Of a stretch of DNA of 64,000 nucleotides, positions 42,664 to 54,534 are shown one piece after another; within the stretch, counting starts at the first letter, position 1; each line of letters opens with the position of its first letter. The notes below the pieces were generated by a model. That model had not been told where the DNA came from. It ran no database searches and was given only the letters and a program-made list of their open reading frames with translations. Source of the DNA: Liopterus haemorrhoidalis (Eukaryota; Arthropoda; Insecta; Coleoptera; Dytiscidae); contig OZ020616.1 of assembly GCA_963971575.1 (NCBI GenBank), positions 17,205,575-17,269,574 on the forward strand. The letters run 5' to 3'. The translations under genes were made by a program, and so were the position numbers.

Positions 42664-43125
42664 CGTCCGTCCGTCTGTCTGTCTGTCTGTCTGTGTATCC
42701 GTGTAGAGCAAATTCGGCTGAAAGAATTTTTATGTAACTTCATATTTCAGATTCTGCCATCAATGGCACAAGTTGATCAACTTTTGGTAAAAATCGGTTG
42801 ACTAAATATGGGAGTTTACTCGTGTCGATTTTAAGACTTTTGTGAATATTTCACAACACAAAAATATTTCGAAAAAATTTATTGAACAAAAGTTGCTATA
42901 AAAGCAATAACTAATAACTTTTAGTTGAGACGTTTTATGATAAAACGAAAAATTTTAAGTCTCAATTTTTTCATATTTATATGTAACGTTTCCATGATCA
43001 TGATAAATAATATCTCTGTTAGAAAATATTAGGCCAAGTTATTTCTACTCTGCTGCTAGAATGTAATTTATATAAGTACTTTATAATGGCGGTCGGTCCT
43101 GTGGTGGCCACAGCTGATTTTTTTC
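42503..43125 (-). mobile_element. Family B microsatellite element
   Basis: Inverted relative to 38194: gttattgtgatcataccg, aattgaggtccttacataac, a gtctgtccgtccgt-type array (42608-42690) with mixed tgtc/cgtc units, agagcaaattcggctgaaag, tactcgtgtcgattttaaga, cagcagag complement and ggtcctgtggtggccacagc. Confidence 0.7.
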
Positions 43126-43452
43126 CTTCATACAGTCATGTCTCTTTTTGTGCAATTTATTTTTATGTGGCTTTAATGTTATGGTGGGTTTAGTCAACAT
43201 TTATTTTTAGTCTTAGTTTTAATTTTAACCTTAAAAGATAAATTATCATATCGCTACAAGCAAGTTCATACAACACATTGATTTAGTGTTAGTCTTAATC
43301 AGCTATGAATAGTACCATAGCTCATGTTTTAATAGATAGTACTTAATTCATAGTGTTAATGCTAACGCGTAAGAATGTTTGTTGTACACAAATCCGTATA
43401 ACCATTCATAGCTCCAATTTAGTGCATAAGCGTAAGAAACTATTTAACGAAT

Positions 43453-43489
43453 AATGTTAAAAGTTTGTATACTTCAAACTTTTAACATT
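43453..43489. repeat. Perfect 15-bp hairpin
   Basis: AATGTTAAAAGTTTG and its exact complement CAAACTTTTAACATT flank a 7-nt loop tatactt. Confidence 0.8.
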
Positions 43490-43565
43490 AACATTAAAAC
43501 ACTGACAAATGTTAAAATGAAGGCATACATTATACTTGAAATTCGACTAAGACTGTGGATGCAGC

Positions 43566-44188
43566 CAGGGGCGTACTTTGGCCAAGGCGACTAGGCAGCT
43601 GCCTAGTATTTTTTTAGGGCCCATAAGACGATTTTAATATACCTTTTTCCATTATTTTATGATTTCTTAAGGCCTGGAACAGAATGCCAGCACGCCGTCA
43701 TTTGCGCCGTTGAGAACGGCGTTGAAATTTCGCCTGCACACAATGCAATAATTTTTAACGCCGTCAAAGTGACAATTTGCAACTTATATCTGTGTTTATA
43801 CGTGTGCTTTCTTTTATTATAATTATAATGGATGATGAAGACTTGTGTGTGATGTTATTTATGTTGTATTCAAGTTATTTATACATACAAACACTTTATC
43901 ATTCAGTAAAAACTGAGGTTAGGTGTTCTACGTCAACGTTCAACGGCGTCAATAGTAGGAAGTTGACGAACATTCAATATCAACGGCGTGGAACGCCGTT
44001 CAGACATTACTCATTCTGTGCACTTGCGTACTACAGTTCGATATTAACTTTGCACTGACAGATAGCGCCGTCCAAACGCCGTCAACGCGTCATAGAACTC
44101 GTTGCATTCTGTTCCGCACTTTAACTATATAGTAGGGCCCGCAATGAAAACCTTGCCTAGGGCCCTGTTTTTCCTTAGTCCGTCACTG
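43566..44188. mobile_element. hAT element (623 bp) with perfect TSD and nested MITE
   Basis: Ends CAGGGGCGTACTTTGGCC and the complement of TTAGTCCGTCACTG; identical TSD gatgcagc at 43558-43565 and 44189-44196. Interior 'ggcagctgcctagtattt' and 'ccttgcctagggccctg' are shared subterminal motifs. Split by the element 43671-44120. Confidence 0.85.
43671..44120. mobile_element. MITE with GGAACAGAATGC ends, probable TTAA TSD
   Basis: GGCCTGGAACAGAATGC on the left and the complement of GCATTCTGTTCCGCACT on the right, with ttaa just outside each (about 43668 and 44120). Subterminal cgccgt/ggcgtt motifs repeat several times on each side. Inserted within the hAT element. A TTAA target would point to piggyBac or Kolobok types; this is inference. 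The open frame at 43777-44058 inside it has no recognised domain. Confidence 0.5.
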
Positions 44189-44242
44189 GATGCAGCTTGT
44201 GATATAATTATTAGTAAAAATGTTAAAACTAATATTGAAAAA

Positions 44243-44795
44243 TCAGCTGTGGCCACCACAGGACCGACCGCCATCACAAGGTATTTTTTTTTTTTATTTT
44301 AAAGGCCTTTGCTGCCGTGGCAATTAGCCAGGACAATTTTTATTTGAGAAAATTTCCATGCCTGAACGGGATTCGAACCCGAGACCTTCGCAACGCAGAG
44401 CACATGTGTTACCACTACGCTACGCCGGTCGGCATCACAAAGTACTTGATAAAATACATTCTAGCAGCAGAGTAGAAATAACTTGGCCCAATATTTTCTA
44501 ACAGAGATATTATTTATCATAACCGTGGAAACGTTACATATAAGTGAAAAAATAGATACTTTTTCAAAAAAAAATCATTTTATCAAAAAATGTCTCAAAT
44601 AAAAGTTTAGTTATTTCTTTTATAGCAACTTTTGTTAAATAAATTTTTTCGAAATATTTTTCTGTTGCTAAATATTCGCAAAATCTTAAAATCGACACGA
44701 GTAAACTCCCATTTCTAGTCAACCGATTTTAAAAACCCTTTCAGCCGAATTTGCTCTGCACGTGTACACAGACAGACGGACGGATAGACAGAAAA
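44243..44795 (+). mobile_element. Family B element truncated at its microsatellite, with SINE
   Basis: Starts cagctgtggccaccacagga and follows the 38194 copy to cgtgtacacagacagacgga, where it ends. The SINE at 44284-44432 interrupts it with a 12-bp TSD. Confidence 0.7.
44284..44432 (-). mobile_element. tRNA-derived SINE with 12-bp TSD
   Basis: The sense strand (-) opens GCCGACCGGCGTAGCGTAGT (A box), has GGGTTCGAATCCC (B box, perfect), a 60-bp tRNA-unrelated body and a poly(A)-rich tail. TSDs catcacaaggta (44272-44283) and catcacaaagta (44433-44444) differ at one position. The boxes are the polymerase III promoter of the tRNA ancestor. This is the better preserved of the two copies. Confidence 0.9.
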
Positions 44796-46067
44796 TGCTT
44801 AGGTCAAACTAGCATACAAAATTAGTATAGATGTTGCATGTTTTTAAATATTTTTATTGACTATATTCATAATAGATATTTATTTCCAGACAGTTCTGCT
44901 AAATAAATTATAAATAAATCCCTAAGGAAATTTTATACTGATTTATACAAAATTTAAGGTGATGGGTATTTGTATTATAGTTAATAAATAACAATAAAAT
45001 CGAATCAGATATAATTTTAGGTATATTTAAATAAAAATAGAAAAACAAATTGCTATAATAATATAATAATTAATAAAATTGGAGGTTATATCTGTTTTTA
45101 AGAACGGCTGGACGTATTTTAACGAAATTTGGTACAATAGAGTAGAACCAGGATTCAAATATAGGATGGTATTTTGTTTCTTAGAAGGTGGTTCTGGGTT
45201 AAAACTGGTACTAAAAAATTTTAAACATTTCCTTTATAAACAGAACTATCTTAAAAATTATACAATAAATATTGTTTATAAGAAAACAAATCTTATTTGT
45301 TCTCTGCATTTGATGAATATTAAGGTAGTTATTGGACACCCTGAAACTAAAATATTCACATCAAAAATGAATGTAAGAACGAAGAAACATTCCTTTCGAA
45401 GAAAAAAGAAATTAAAAAAAGTAGAAAATCATAAAATGAAACGATATTTTTATATTTATAGACAAAATTCTAATTTCACGTGTATATAACATATACGATA
45501 AACAACGGCTGACGTCCCGTTAGCATACAGATGACGCGTAGCGTCGCTATTTACCCCCACCACTACAAGTTACGAGACAACCTTTACTTTAATAATCTTA
45601 ACTCCAAACTGCCTAACCATCGATTTCGGCAACCCAGACTTACCTCAGTTACTCTTTTGAACTGGGAAGACACATGCGGTTGGCAATTCCGTGAATGTGT
45701 GGTTCAATACGATGCCCTTAATTATGTTCACCTATCTACTCACTCATCAACCCATTCACCTGCAATCATTAATAATAATTAACCTCTTCTCCCCTTTCCC
45801 CTATTCAGTCTTCAGTAGACTCCACCAAGGACGCGTCACGATTTAACAAGACTGCGGATGTCAGGGTTAAGTTAGGTTAGGGGTCGGTATCGAACGGCGA
45901 CTTCCTATGATTTCCTACCTCCAAAGATGACGCAATTTAATCATTAGATTACTAGATTATCGGAAAAGTATATTTCGCGGTAATAAGAGTCATACTGCAG
46001 ATAAGTTGCGGTATTTTGTTAGCACCGGCCGAATATTTTAGGAAAATAAAATTTAAAAAATAAAGAA
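44796..46067. other. No gene established; two open frames of unknown status
   Basis: 45079-45489 is open for 136 codons and begins in a 'ttggaggttatatctg' block that recurs near 25940, so it is probably repeat sequence. 45531-45782 (MTRSVAIYPHHYKLRDNLYF...NWEDTCGWQF) has an ATG and GC-balanced codons but no recognised motif; its end runs into taataataatt. Neither has splice support. Confidence 0.3.
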
Positions 46068-46240
46068 GTTGATGTGTGGTGTGAATTTTCAGACATTTCA
46101 GGGTTCTGTAGATATTTTGTAAGTGACGGAGGTCAACAGAAAGTCAAAATGCTGGATGTCAATAAATCACGACAAAATAAAAAAATATAAGTGAAGTGTG
46201 AATTTACACACTTCATCGTTTTCAGGATTTTGTAGGTAAG
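46068..46240 (-). repeat. Two tandem family A terminal palindromes
   Basis: GTGTGAATTTTCAGAC (46079-46094) followed by atttcagggttctgtaga, and 110 bp later GTGTGAATTTACACAC (46199-46214) with ttcaggattttgtaggtaag. The termini are repeated head to tail directly before the mariner at 46252. Confidence 0.65.
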
Positions 46241-46251
46241 AAGCCAATATA

Positions 46252-47745
46252 CGAGGGTTACCATTTATGTTTTTATAAACGACCACTAGATGGCAAATTT
46301 AAATGTGTCATTACTATATTCGTAAAATTTGACATTTGTTATTGTGAAATCAGTGGCAGCTTATAAATTGACCGAGTAGTTTGTTGACAGTGAGTGTTAA
46401 AAAAAAATAGATATTACTCGTAAAGGCTTTCGTTGGATGATTTTTTACGATTTTAGTAAAGGTCTAACTCAACAACAATGCATAGATTCGCTTCGTTCAA
46501 CTTTTGGTAATGAAGTACCATCAGAAATGACTGTCTACAATAAAATTAATTTGCAGAATTTCTTCGTGGTCGCGCGTCTGTCAGTGATGAATCTGCGAAG
46601 GTCGACCAAAATTGGTTGTAATTCAAAAAAACATAAATTGACCGAGAAATTTGTTGACAGTGAGTGTTTAAAAAAACAAGTTTGTGAAAAAATGGATATT
46701 ACTCGTGAAGGTTTTCGTTGGATGATTTTTTACGATTTTTCTAAAGGCCTAACTCAACAACAATGCATAGATTCGCTTCGTTCAACTTTTGATGATGAAG
46801 CACCATCAGAAAAGACTTCGACAATTGGTTTGCAGAATTTTGTCGTGGTCGTGCGTCCGTCAGTGATGAATCTCGTGAAGGTCGACCAAAATCGGTTGTG
46901 ATTCAAAAAAACATCGATGCTGTGCGCAAAATGATTGAAGAAAATCGGCATGTGACTTACCGTGAGATAGAGGCATCCTTTTGCATATCGCAGACTGCAA
47001 TACATTCGATTTTGCATGAACAAATTTAGCTGTAAAATAGATCGGCCCGATGGATTCCGCATAATTTGACCGAAGTTCAAAAAAAGGATCGTGTTGATTG
47101 GTGTAAGGGAATGCTAAAAAAAATCAACCTAGGCACTGCAAAATCCGTATACAACATCGTTACAGGTGACGAAACTTGGATTTATTCATATGAACCGGAA
47201 ACTAAGCAACAATCCACTGTTTGGGTCTTTCAAGATGAACCGAAAATCACAAAAATTGTTCGTTCACGAACCACTTCCAAGAAAATGATCACTTGTTTCT
47301 TCGGTTGTACTGGACATGTCGCAACTATTCCTTTAGAAGATCGGAGAACAGTTAATGTTGAATGGTATACAACAATTAGTTTGCCAGAAGTCATCGACAA
47401 AATCAGGAAAAACAACCAAAAACTTCGCATCATTCTTCATCATGTCAAACAATTTATTATTTGAAGGAGAAAAACATCGAATTAATGTCTCATTGCCCGT
47501 ATTCACCTGATTTATCCCCTTTTTTTGTTCCCTCAAGTCAAACAAAAAATGTGTGGACAGTAATTTTCATCACCTCAAGAAGCTTTCGAAACCCATCTTC
47601 AGAGTGGAAAAAATATGCAAAAGTGTATAAATCTTAAAAGCGAATATTTTGAAAAGCAATAAAACAAAGAAAAAAGGTCTTTCAAAATTTGTTCAAAAAA
47701 AAATGTCTTTCTTAGTTTTTGTAAAAACTTAAAAGGTAGCCCCCG
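46252..47745 (+). mobile_element. Mariner element, second copy, with internal duplication
   Basis: Starts after TA with CGAGGGTTACCATTTATG and ends near the complement of GTAGCCCCCG. Same family as 6077-7695. The N-terminal segment is present twice. Confidence 0.8.
46380..47640 (+). pseudogene. Mariner transposase with duplicated HTH region
   Basis: ITRKGFRWMIFYDFSKGLT (first copy, about 46412-46620) and ITREGFRWMIFYDFSKGLT (second, about 46696-46890) both run into PSVMNL-frame or RPKSVV-frame sequence. The duplicated unit is about 270 bp including 'tgaccgagnagtttgttgac'. The rest reads MIEENRHVTYREIEASFCIS, TGDETWIYSYEPETKQQST (first catalytic block intact) and TVWVFQDEPK. KNNQKLRIILHHVKQFI shows the second block lost by deletion (HHDNA expected). 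The third is also partly deleted. Inactive. Confidence 0.8.
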
Positions 47746-47986
47746 GAGGATGATAGCGTAGAAACATGATTCGAACATAGGTTATAAGGCATTTAAAAAT
47801 TTTTATTCTAGGGGGGGTGTTTCGGAGTTACGTTTACTAAAAAACTTGAAATATCTCCCTTATTATTGACAACAGAAAAATATAGAACAAAATTTGTTTA
47901 TAGTAATAAAACAATTCTTTTTTGCTTCATAATTTTTTTAATAAGATGAATATATGTGGAGTTACAGGGAAACACCTTAAAACTAA

Positions 47987-50959
47987 TCTATATATATAAA
48001 ATCGTAACTAAGCTACCTACTCATAATCAACGCCCAGCCCAAACCTCTAGACCTATAATCATGAAATTCGGCGAGTATATTCCCTCCATGACGTAAGCAC
48101 CCACTAAGAACGGATTTTTCGAAACTCATCCTCTAAGTGGGTGAAAAGAGGGTTAAAAGGGGTAAAATGTGGCTTCACGGTTTTCTTAATATCTCTTAGG
48201 TCCAATAAGATATCTACTTGGTTTTTGCTCACAATGATTACTCATGTAAATATTAAAAAACTTATTTCAGGATTTTGTTCTAATCGACCCCTAAAGGGGT
48301 GAATCTACAATCAGGATGAATTATAGAACCTTTCGCATCTTCTGTGTTTATTGTGTTATAAAATTCCTTTTTGGCATATAGGTGTTTTTAAAATATTTAG
48401 AAAGTGTTTTGACCGTTTTTTTAATGTTCACCCCTAAAGGGGTAAATTGGTATTTTTTATTCGATAAAATTTCGGCTAGACAAAGAAACATAAAATTCGG
48501 GGAGTATATCCCTTTTATGACTTAACAACCCCCTAAGAAATGATTTTTGGAAATTCAACCCCTAAAGGGTGAAATGGGGTAAAATGTGTTTTCACGGATT
48601 CCTCAATATCTCATAGGTCCAATAATATATCGCCTTCGTTTTTGCTTATAAATATTATCCATATAAATGTTGAAAAATTTATTTCAGAATTTTGTCCTAA
48701 TCATCAATGGACAAGTTACGTTTTCGAAATTCAACCCCCAAGGGCTGAAATGTGATATCAAGGATTCCTTAATATCTCTTAGTACCAATAAGATATCGAC
48801 TTGGATTTTACTTATAAAGGTTAACCATACAAATGCCGAAAATTTTATTTATGGCTTGAATTATACAACCCGTCGTATTTCCTGTGTTTATTGAGTTATA
48901 ACATTCCTGTTTGGCACACCGGTGTCTTTTTCAAATATGTATCTCGAAATAGTTTTGACAGTCTTTTAAAATTTCACCTCTTAATGTAAATGGGTATTTA
49001 TATTCGATAGAACTTCCCTTGGATATAGAGACATGAAATTCGGGAAATATATTCCTTCCGTGATGTAAGCACCCACTAAGAAGATATTTTTCGAAATTCG
49101 AGCCCTAAGGGGTGAAATGTGATTTGAAGAATTCCTCAATATACCTTAGGACCAATGAGATATTGACTTGGTTTTTGATTACAAAGGTTACCCATACAAA
49201 TTTTTGAAACAGTAATTCAGGATTTTGCCCTAATCTACCCCTAAAGTGGTGAATCTACATTTGGGGTGAATTATAGAAACCTTTGTATTTCCTGAGTTAT
49301 AACATTCCATTTTGTTACATAATATTCTATTTAAAATATTTAGAAACCGTTTTGAAAGTTTTTTAAATTTAATCCCTAAAGGGGTAAATTGGTAATTTTT
49401 ATTCGAAAGAACGTCCCTTGACATAGAGATATGAAATTCAGGAAATATATTCCCTCCATGTCGCAAGCACCCGCTTATATGGAATTTTTCGAAAATCCAC
49501 ACCTAGGGGATGAAAAGCGGTAAAATGTTTTTCCTCGAATTCTTCATTATCTCTTAGGTTCAATGGTATATTTATTTAGGTTTTGCTTACAATGTTATCC
49601 GTATATGTGTTTAAAAATTAAATTCAGGATTTTGCTCTAAGCATCCAATCCCTAAAGGGGCGATTCTAGATTCGGAGTCAGAGCTGCAGTAAGGGGGGGC
49701 GGAGGGGGCGACGGCCCCTAGCGCACTAAGGAAAAGGGCGCCGATGAGCTTGACTAAGAAGCGCCGCATTGCGAAAGTGAGGACCTTTTTTTTTTGCTCT
49801 TCACTTGGGTTTTGGGAGGTGAGTCCCTTTTTTTTGCTGTTCACTGGCGTATCACTTACATTTGTTTGCCAAGGGCGCCAAAACGCAGTTTTACCCCTAG
49901 CGCAAGTTTTCCTTACTGCGGCTCTGTTCGGAGTGAATTATAGAACCCTTTATAGCTTTTGTCTTTGTTGTACTATAACTATGTTGTACATTTTCGCATT
50001 TAGGTGTCATTTTGACCGTTTTTTTTTTTATATATTTCACCCCTAAATTGAATTTTTTATATTTCCCTAAATTACATCGGTACATTGGTATTTTTTAGTA
50101 GACAATTAAAATTCGTGGATTATATTTCTTCCATGGCGTAGGCAATCACTAAAAAGAGATTTCTCGAAATTCTAGAGGGTGAAAACGGATTTCTTAATAT
50201 CTCTTGATGAAATAATGACTTGCTTTTTACTTAACTATGATTTTTTTTTTTTTTTTTTGCTGCAATCAACACTTAACGCGGCGAATCTACATTAAATCAG
50301 GGCGACTTATATAATGTTTCGTAACTTATTTGTTTGTTGAGTTATAACATTCCTTTTTGGTATATATATTTTTTTCTAATCTTTTAAACGTTTTTTTTTT
50401 TATCTATAAAGGGGTAAATAGGTATATTTTTGATTAGATACATGGAATTCAATGAACAGATTCCTTCCATAACGTAAGCATCGAACTCTTTATATCTACT
50501 GCGCTTCTTGAGTTATAACATTCCTATCTGACATATAGGTGACTTTTTAAAATCTTTCGATAGTGTTCTGACAGTTTTTTAAATTTCATTCCTAAAGGGT
50601 AAATTAGTATTTTTTATTAGAAATAAGATATTCCAAGAGTACATTACTCGGTATAACTTAAGAACCCACTAAGAAAGAATTTTTCGACCCCTAGGGGGTG
50701 AAAAGGAGTAAAATGTTTTTTCACGGATTCCTCAATATCTCTTAGGACAGATGAGATATCGACTTTTTGCTTATAAAAGTTACCCGTGCACATGTTTAGA
50801 AACAAACTGAAAATTTAACACTAATGAGCCTCTAACTGGGTGAATCTACACTTGAGGAGAGAGTAAGCAATGTGCTTTATAAAGTACCATGACTTATATT
50901 AATTGCACGATGATGGCAGACCGTCAATATACCGTAGCGAAGCACGGGTACTCAGCTAG
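47987..50959 (+). mobile_element. Helitron (about 2.97 kb), non-autonomous
   Basis: Starts 5'-TCTATATATATAAAATCG and ends ...GGGTACTCAGCTAG-3', with a hairpin CCGTAGCGAAGCACGG (50932-50947) twelve bases before the end. It sits between A (47986) and T (50960), the Helitron target. The interior is about seven degenerate units starting near 48059, 48488, 49032, 49430, 50106, 50444 and 50625, each with a 'gaaattcgg..tatattcc.tccatgacgtaag' opening and 'cccctaaaggggtgaa' further on. No Rep/helicase coding sequence is present, so it depends on a partner. It carries a hAT MITE at 49679. Confidence 0.85.
49679..49926. mobile_element. hAT MITE (248 bp) with perfect TSD inside Helitron
   Basis: Ends CAGAGCTGCAGTAAGG and the complement CCTTACTGCGGCTCTG; identical TSD ttcggagt at 49671-49678 and 49927-49934. 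In opposite orientation to 1225-1490, its closest relative here. Confidence 0.95.
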
Positions 50960-51644
50960 TTCTCTTATAAAATGGCAACTGTTCTCTAATTTAATTAACC
51001 TCATAGTGCTTATAGCTCTCAAGAATGCAATAGTAGTAATACATTGAAATGAACACCCTGTAGTGCCGGAGGCATAGAAACAGAATTTGCCGTCTCTGTC
51101 ATATGCATCACTTATGCCTGGATGAATTGAAACTACAATGAACTTGTCAAGTGAATTTCTTAGCGGGAATATATCCAAGTTGTATCGATATAAGTTTGAG
51201 AGTTGCCGCTAGTCGGCGTTGGAAACTAAAGTTGGAATTTCATACGTTCATGTCAAATGTCACTATAAATGCCAGTGTGTTGTAAAAATTTGAATGGTAT
51301 TCTATTATTAGATTTGGATTAGAGACTGCATTGCGAATTGTCTATTGATCTGTCTGTGGTCACGATCAGAACTATCAAACGCGAAACTTCTATCAACACG
51401 ATCGCCCAATTTCATGATTTACTCACATTATATTCAGGAAGAAATGAGATTTTAATTTTTAATAGATATTAAAATAAAATTACTTTCTTTATAAATGTAA
51501 TTTAATATTGATTGCGTTTAAATTTTGTTTGGAAAAACATTCTACCATTAGAAAATACTAATATTTCGCTTTATGAAAGAAATACGTTCTTGAAGTAGAA
51601 TTTCGTATATCGAAATAATTACTCCCGTATAATTAAAAAAAATT
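50960..51644. other. No gene established
   Basis: The - strand frame 50924-51178 (DIFPLRNSLDKFIVVSIHPG, FCFYASGTTGCSFQCITTIA) is GC-balanced in its upstream half but has no recognised domain, and its 3' part overlaps the Helitron end, so it is doubtful. The remainder is AT-rich. Confidence 0.3.
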
Positions 51645-52557
51645 GGTGTGAAGTGTGAATATTCACACATTTCAGGGTTTCGCAGGTATATAATAAGTGA
51701 AGGCGGTATGCTGAGTGTGTAGGACAAATTTTACTTTGTAGTAATCACGGCAAAATGAACGATATTTTTAAAATAATTTATCGTCTGTTAATCATATAAT
51801 AAGATAATTATTAAATTTACGCTCTTAAAAATTAAATACAACATTTGTCAAAATATAACTAGAATTTTGACAAAATAATTTCAACATAATAAAAATGCAA
51901 AAAAAAAACAGAAAAAATAAAATTCACTCAGTACTTGAACTCGAAACCCTTCGTTTACCAGCGAGTTTTAGCTTACGACACCAGTGCTCTAACCAATAAC
52001 GCCATCGTACGCCTTGCATGTGAGTGTCTTACATTGGTATAACTTTTGTACTTTGTGAACCAAAAACCACAAAAAATGCGTTATTTTCCGAAAACATAAT
52101 CTGATCAAAAATTCCTGTTGTACTATTTTAGTTCACACCAATATACATTACTTAGATTTTTTTTAGATTTTTAGTTTAAACCATCTGGGCTACAGGGTGT
52201 GGGACAAAATTTTTTTTGCACAATTTTGGCAAAAATCGCGTCAAAATAATTTATTTTTCAAAAATAAAAATTTGATCGTTAATCCACGTACTAAGGGCTT
52301 TCATTTGATACCCTACTCATAATTTAAAAAAAATATTTTTGTGTTCGATGAGCACATATTTGTTTATATTTTTAGGGGGGTATGTTTTTTAGATGTTTTA
52401 GTATTTTTCCTATGTGCGGGTCAAAGAGTTGTATAAGCATGCCAAATTTCAACTCTCTAGGTTTGGCTACAATTTTTACCGAACAGACAGACAGACAGAC
52501 AGACGACAAAATGACGGTATAAGGGTTTTTTGGTCATACCTACAAAATCCTAAAAAC
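51645..52557 (-). mobile_element. Family A microsatellite element, complete copy
   Basis: From the palindrome GTGTGAATATTCACAC (51653-51668) and agggtttcgcaggtatataa through a tRNA-like module, gaccaaaaaccacaaaaaat-type block, gatcaaaaattcctgttgta, aaatttcaactctctaggtt and gaacagacagacagacagac to catacctacaaaatcctaaa. The microsatellite is only about 20 bp here. Confidence 0.75.
51940..52016 (-). repeat. tRNA-like module in family A copy
   Basis: On the - strand: ATTGGTTAGAGCACTGGTGT (A-box region) and, 40 nt on, GGGTTTCGAGTTCAAGTAC (B-box region). A different tRNA-like body from the 16727 and 23231 copies. Confidence 0.45.
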
Positions 52558-53184
52558 AGCAGAGTAGGCCGGGAAAAAATCACGTTTGTTTTAGAATAAT
52601 TTTGGAAGCCAGATCTGCGGATACGGATACGGATTTTATCATCCTAATCCGCGGATACGGATACGGATCTTGCATTGCAGAAGAAAAACGAACGACCTTA
52701 AGGCAATAGTTAGATGTGTCGTGCTGTTCTTAAAAACCAAAGCATGCAAACTGAGGGTACACGTAGAAATATTGTTACCGCGCCTATAAGTGCTTGCTAA
52801 CTAGCGCCGACCAGCGAGAATAAATATTGCTTTACTTTCAATTTTACTCGTGGAATGCTTGTTGGCGCTTAAAATATACCCCGATGAGTCACAGGAATCT
52901 TTGAAACATTATTTATCAGCTTACAAGAAACTGACAATCAGTTTTCTTATATTTTTTTGATAGCTTTTATAAAATTTCTTGGATGTTGCGAAGTACCGAC
53001 ATTTACAATTACTTATTTGCAGAATAAATTGTGTTATTTTGTTATGAATTTGTTTTCCAACGTATAGTCTGCATAAGTGGCATGTTTTAGTAGATATATT
53101 ACTCCTCCAAGTAGCTACAGGAACATTTATTATAAACCAGGCCACTTTCTGATGAAGAAATTTTGGTAAACAGGCACTGGTTAT

Positions 53185-53428
53185 CAGAGCCGGCGGAAGC
53201 GGGCAAACAAGGTATGCGGTGCATGCGGGCGCCGCTGCGAGGTGGGCGAAATGTCAAATGAATGTAAAAGTAATTTAGTGAAATGTAATTTTAGAAGTGA
53301 GTACATTTTTTTTAGGTCTTCATATGAAATTTAGAAGAGAAGACCTCGAAAACATCTAATTAAGCCCTGCTTAGGGGCGCTCAATTAAATCTTGTCTACG
53401 GGCGCCACAGACCCTCGCGCTGGCTCTG
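53185..53428. mobile_element. hAT MITE (244 bp)
   Basis: Ends CAGAGCCGGCGGAAGC and the complement of GCGCTGGCTCTG; TSDs ctggttat (53177-53184) and ctggtaat (53429-53436), 7 of 8 identical. Related to 34349-34685 in inverse orientation. Confidence 0.85.
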
Positions 53429-53546
53429 CTGGTAATAATGTTTCTACGTGCCGGTGTCAACCAGCGCCGATAACAGCATGCTTAATTAAACGCCTGTTTA
53501 TAACCACCGAAAACAATCTTACTCCAATATTTAATGTATACTAGAC

Positions 53547-53967
53547 CAGCGTTTCCCAACCTTTTTTCATGGCGGACCGGCAAGCGACCTAGAAAAAATT
53601 GAAGACCGGGAAGTTTAGAAAGTAATGTGTATCGCAAAAGTTTTATATTTTTTCTTGCATTGATTACAAACACAAAAAAAAACAAACAAAACCTAAATTC
53701 TAATAAATTTTCACAAAAAAATTCTAATAAATTTTCAGAAGAAACAAATTATTACTTAAGCAATTAACAGATTAAGGACCGAGACTTTCATCTCAAAATT
53801 AAGTGGGTTATAACTTATTAGGCGAATAGTTGCATAGCAGAATTAAATTTTTTTTAGTGAATTAATTTTTGTTTTATAAACTTGCACATAAAAATAATTC
53901 TGCCGACCGGCAACAAATCTCGCGGACCTCCAAAAAAATCTCGAGGACCGGCGGTTGGGAAACACTG
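53547..53967. mobile_element. hAT MITE (421 bp) with perfect TSD
   Basis: Ends CAGCGTTTCCCAACCTTTTT and the complement of GGTTGGGAAACACTG; identical TSD tactagac at 53539-53546 and 53968-53975. Subterminal gcggaccggc motifs on both sides. Confidence 0.95.
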
Positions 53968-54289
53968 TACTAGACTGTTCTAAAAAACGGTAAGTAATGT
54001 GATGATCGACTAAATATGAATTGAAACGTCAGAGTAAAATTTACTCCTCCTTGAACATTTTTAGACGCAAGCTTATATTATAACTAACTCAAATATATCA
54101 ATATGAGATCCGTTTAAGATCCGCCTTGGAGAAACGGATACGGACCCGGATACAGATTTTTAGTTTTTACGGTTCATCCGCGTTAATGGATACGGATACG
54201 GTGCTTTGGTACACCACTATTTAGAACCAGGGACGGTATTTTTAAAAACCGACTCCAACTCCCGGCTCTTTTCACTCGTAAATCGTACT

Positions 54290-54480
54290 TACTTTAAATA
54301 TTTTAGGTTGGGGTGAACTGTCATTATAAAATTTCATTTTCATTACATCTTGAGTTTTTGAGCCATTCTTAATACATGTTTTTTAATATATTAGTTAAAA
54401 AAAATCATTTTATTTTAAATAAATATTTTATTTTTTATAAAATGGCACTTTTTCCGTTTGCTATTTTGATTTTGACAAAA
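54290..54480 (+). repeat. Family D internal fragment
   Basis: Shares cattttcattacat-ttgag, ttcttaatacatgtt and similar with the D body at 5825-5920 and 28730-28860. Termini absent. Confidence 0.35.
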
Positions 54481-54534
54481 AAAACTTACTGCCTCATCGT
54501 ATTAATCTGTTAATCAAATTATTAACTGGAGAAT

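Larger units (their letters stand above)
43126..44242. other. Spacer between inverted family B copies
   Basis: Holds a strong hairpin (43453-43489), the hAT element 43566-44188 and AT-rich filler with no gene. The two B copies on either side both point their hairpin ends (gtggccac) inward. Confidence 0.4.
52590..54222. mobile_element. hAT-like relic with repeated GGATACGGATACGG motifs
   Basis: The motif cggatacggatacgg occurs near both ends (52617-52680 and 54150-54202), and the right end reads ggtacaccact, the complement of a hAT-like AGTGGTGTACC. The left terminus is not resolved. Two younger hAT MITEs (53185-53428, 53547-53967) sit inside. The - strand frame 52921-53145 may be a transposase scrap, but I see no diagnostic motif. 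Confidence 0.5.

Noticed and set aside
42498..42801. Overlapping frames over the array at 42608-42690
   Set aside because: Same microsatellite effect in a family B element.
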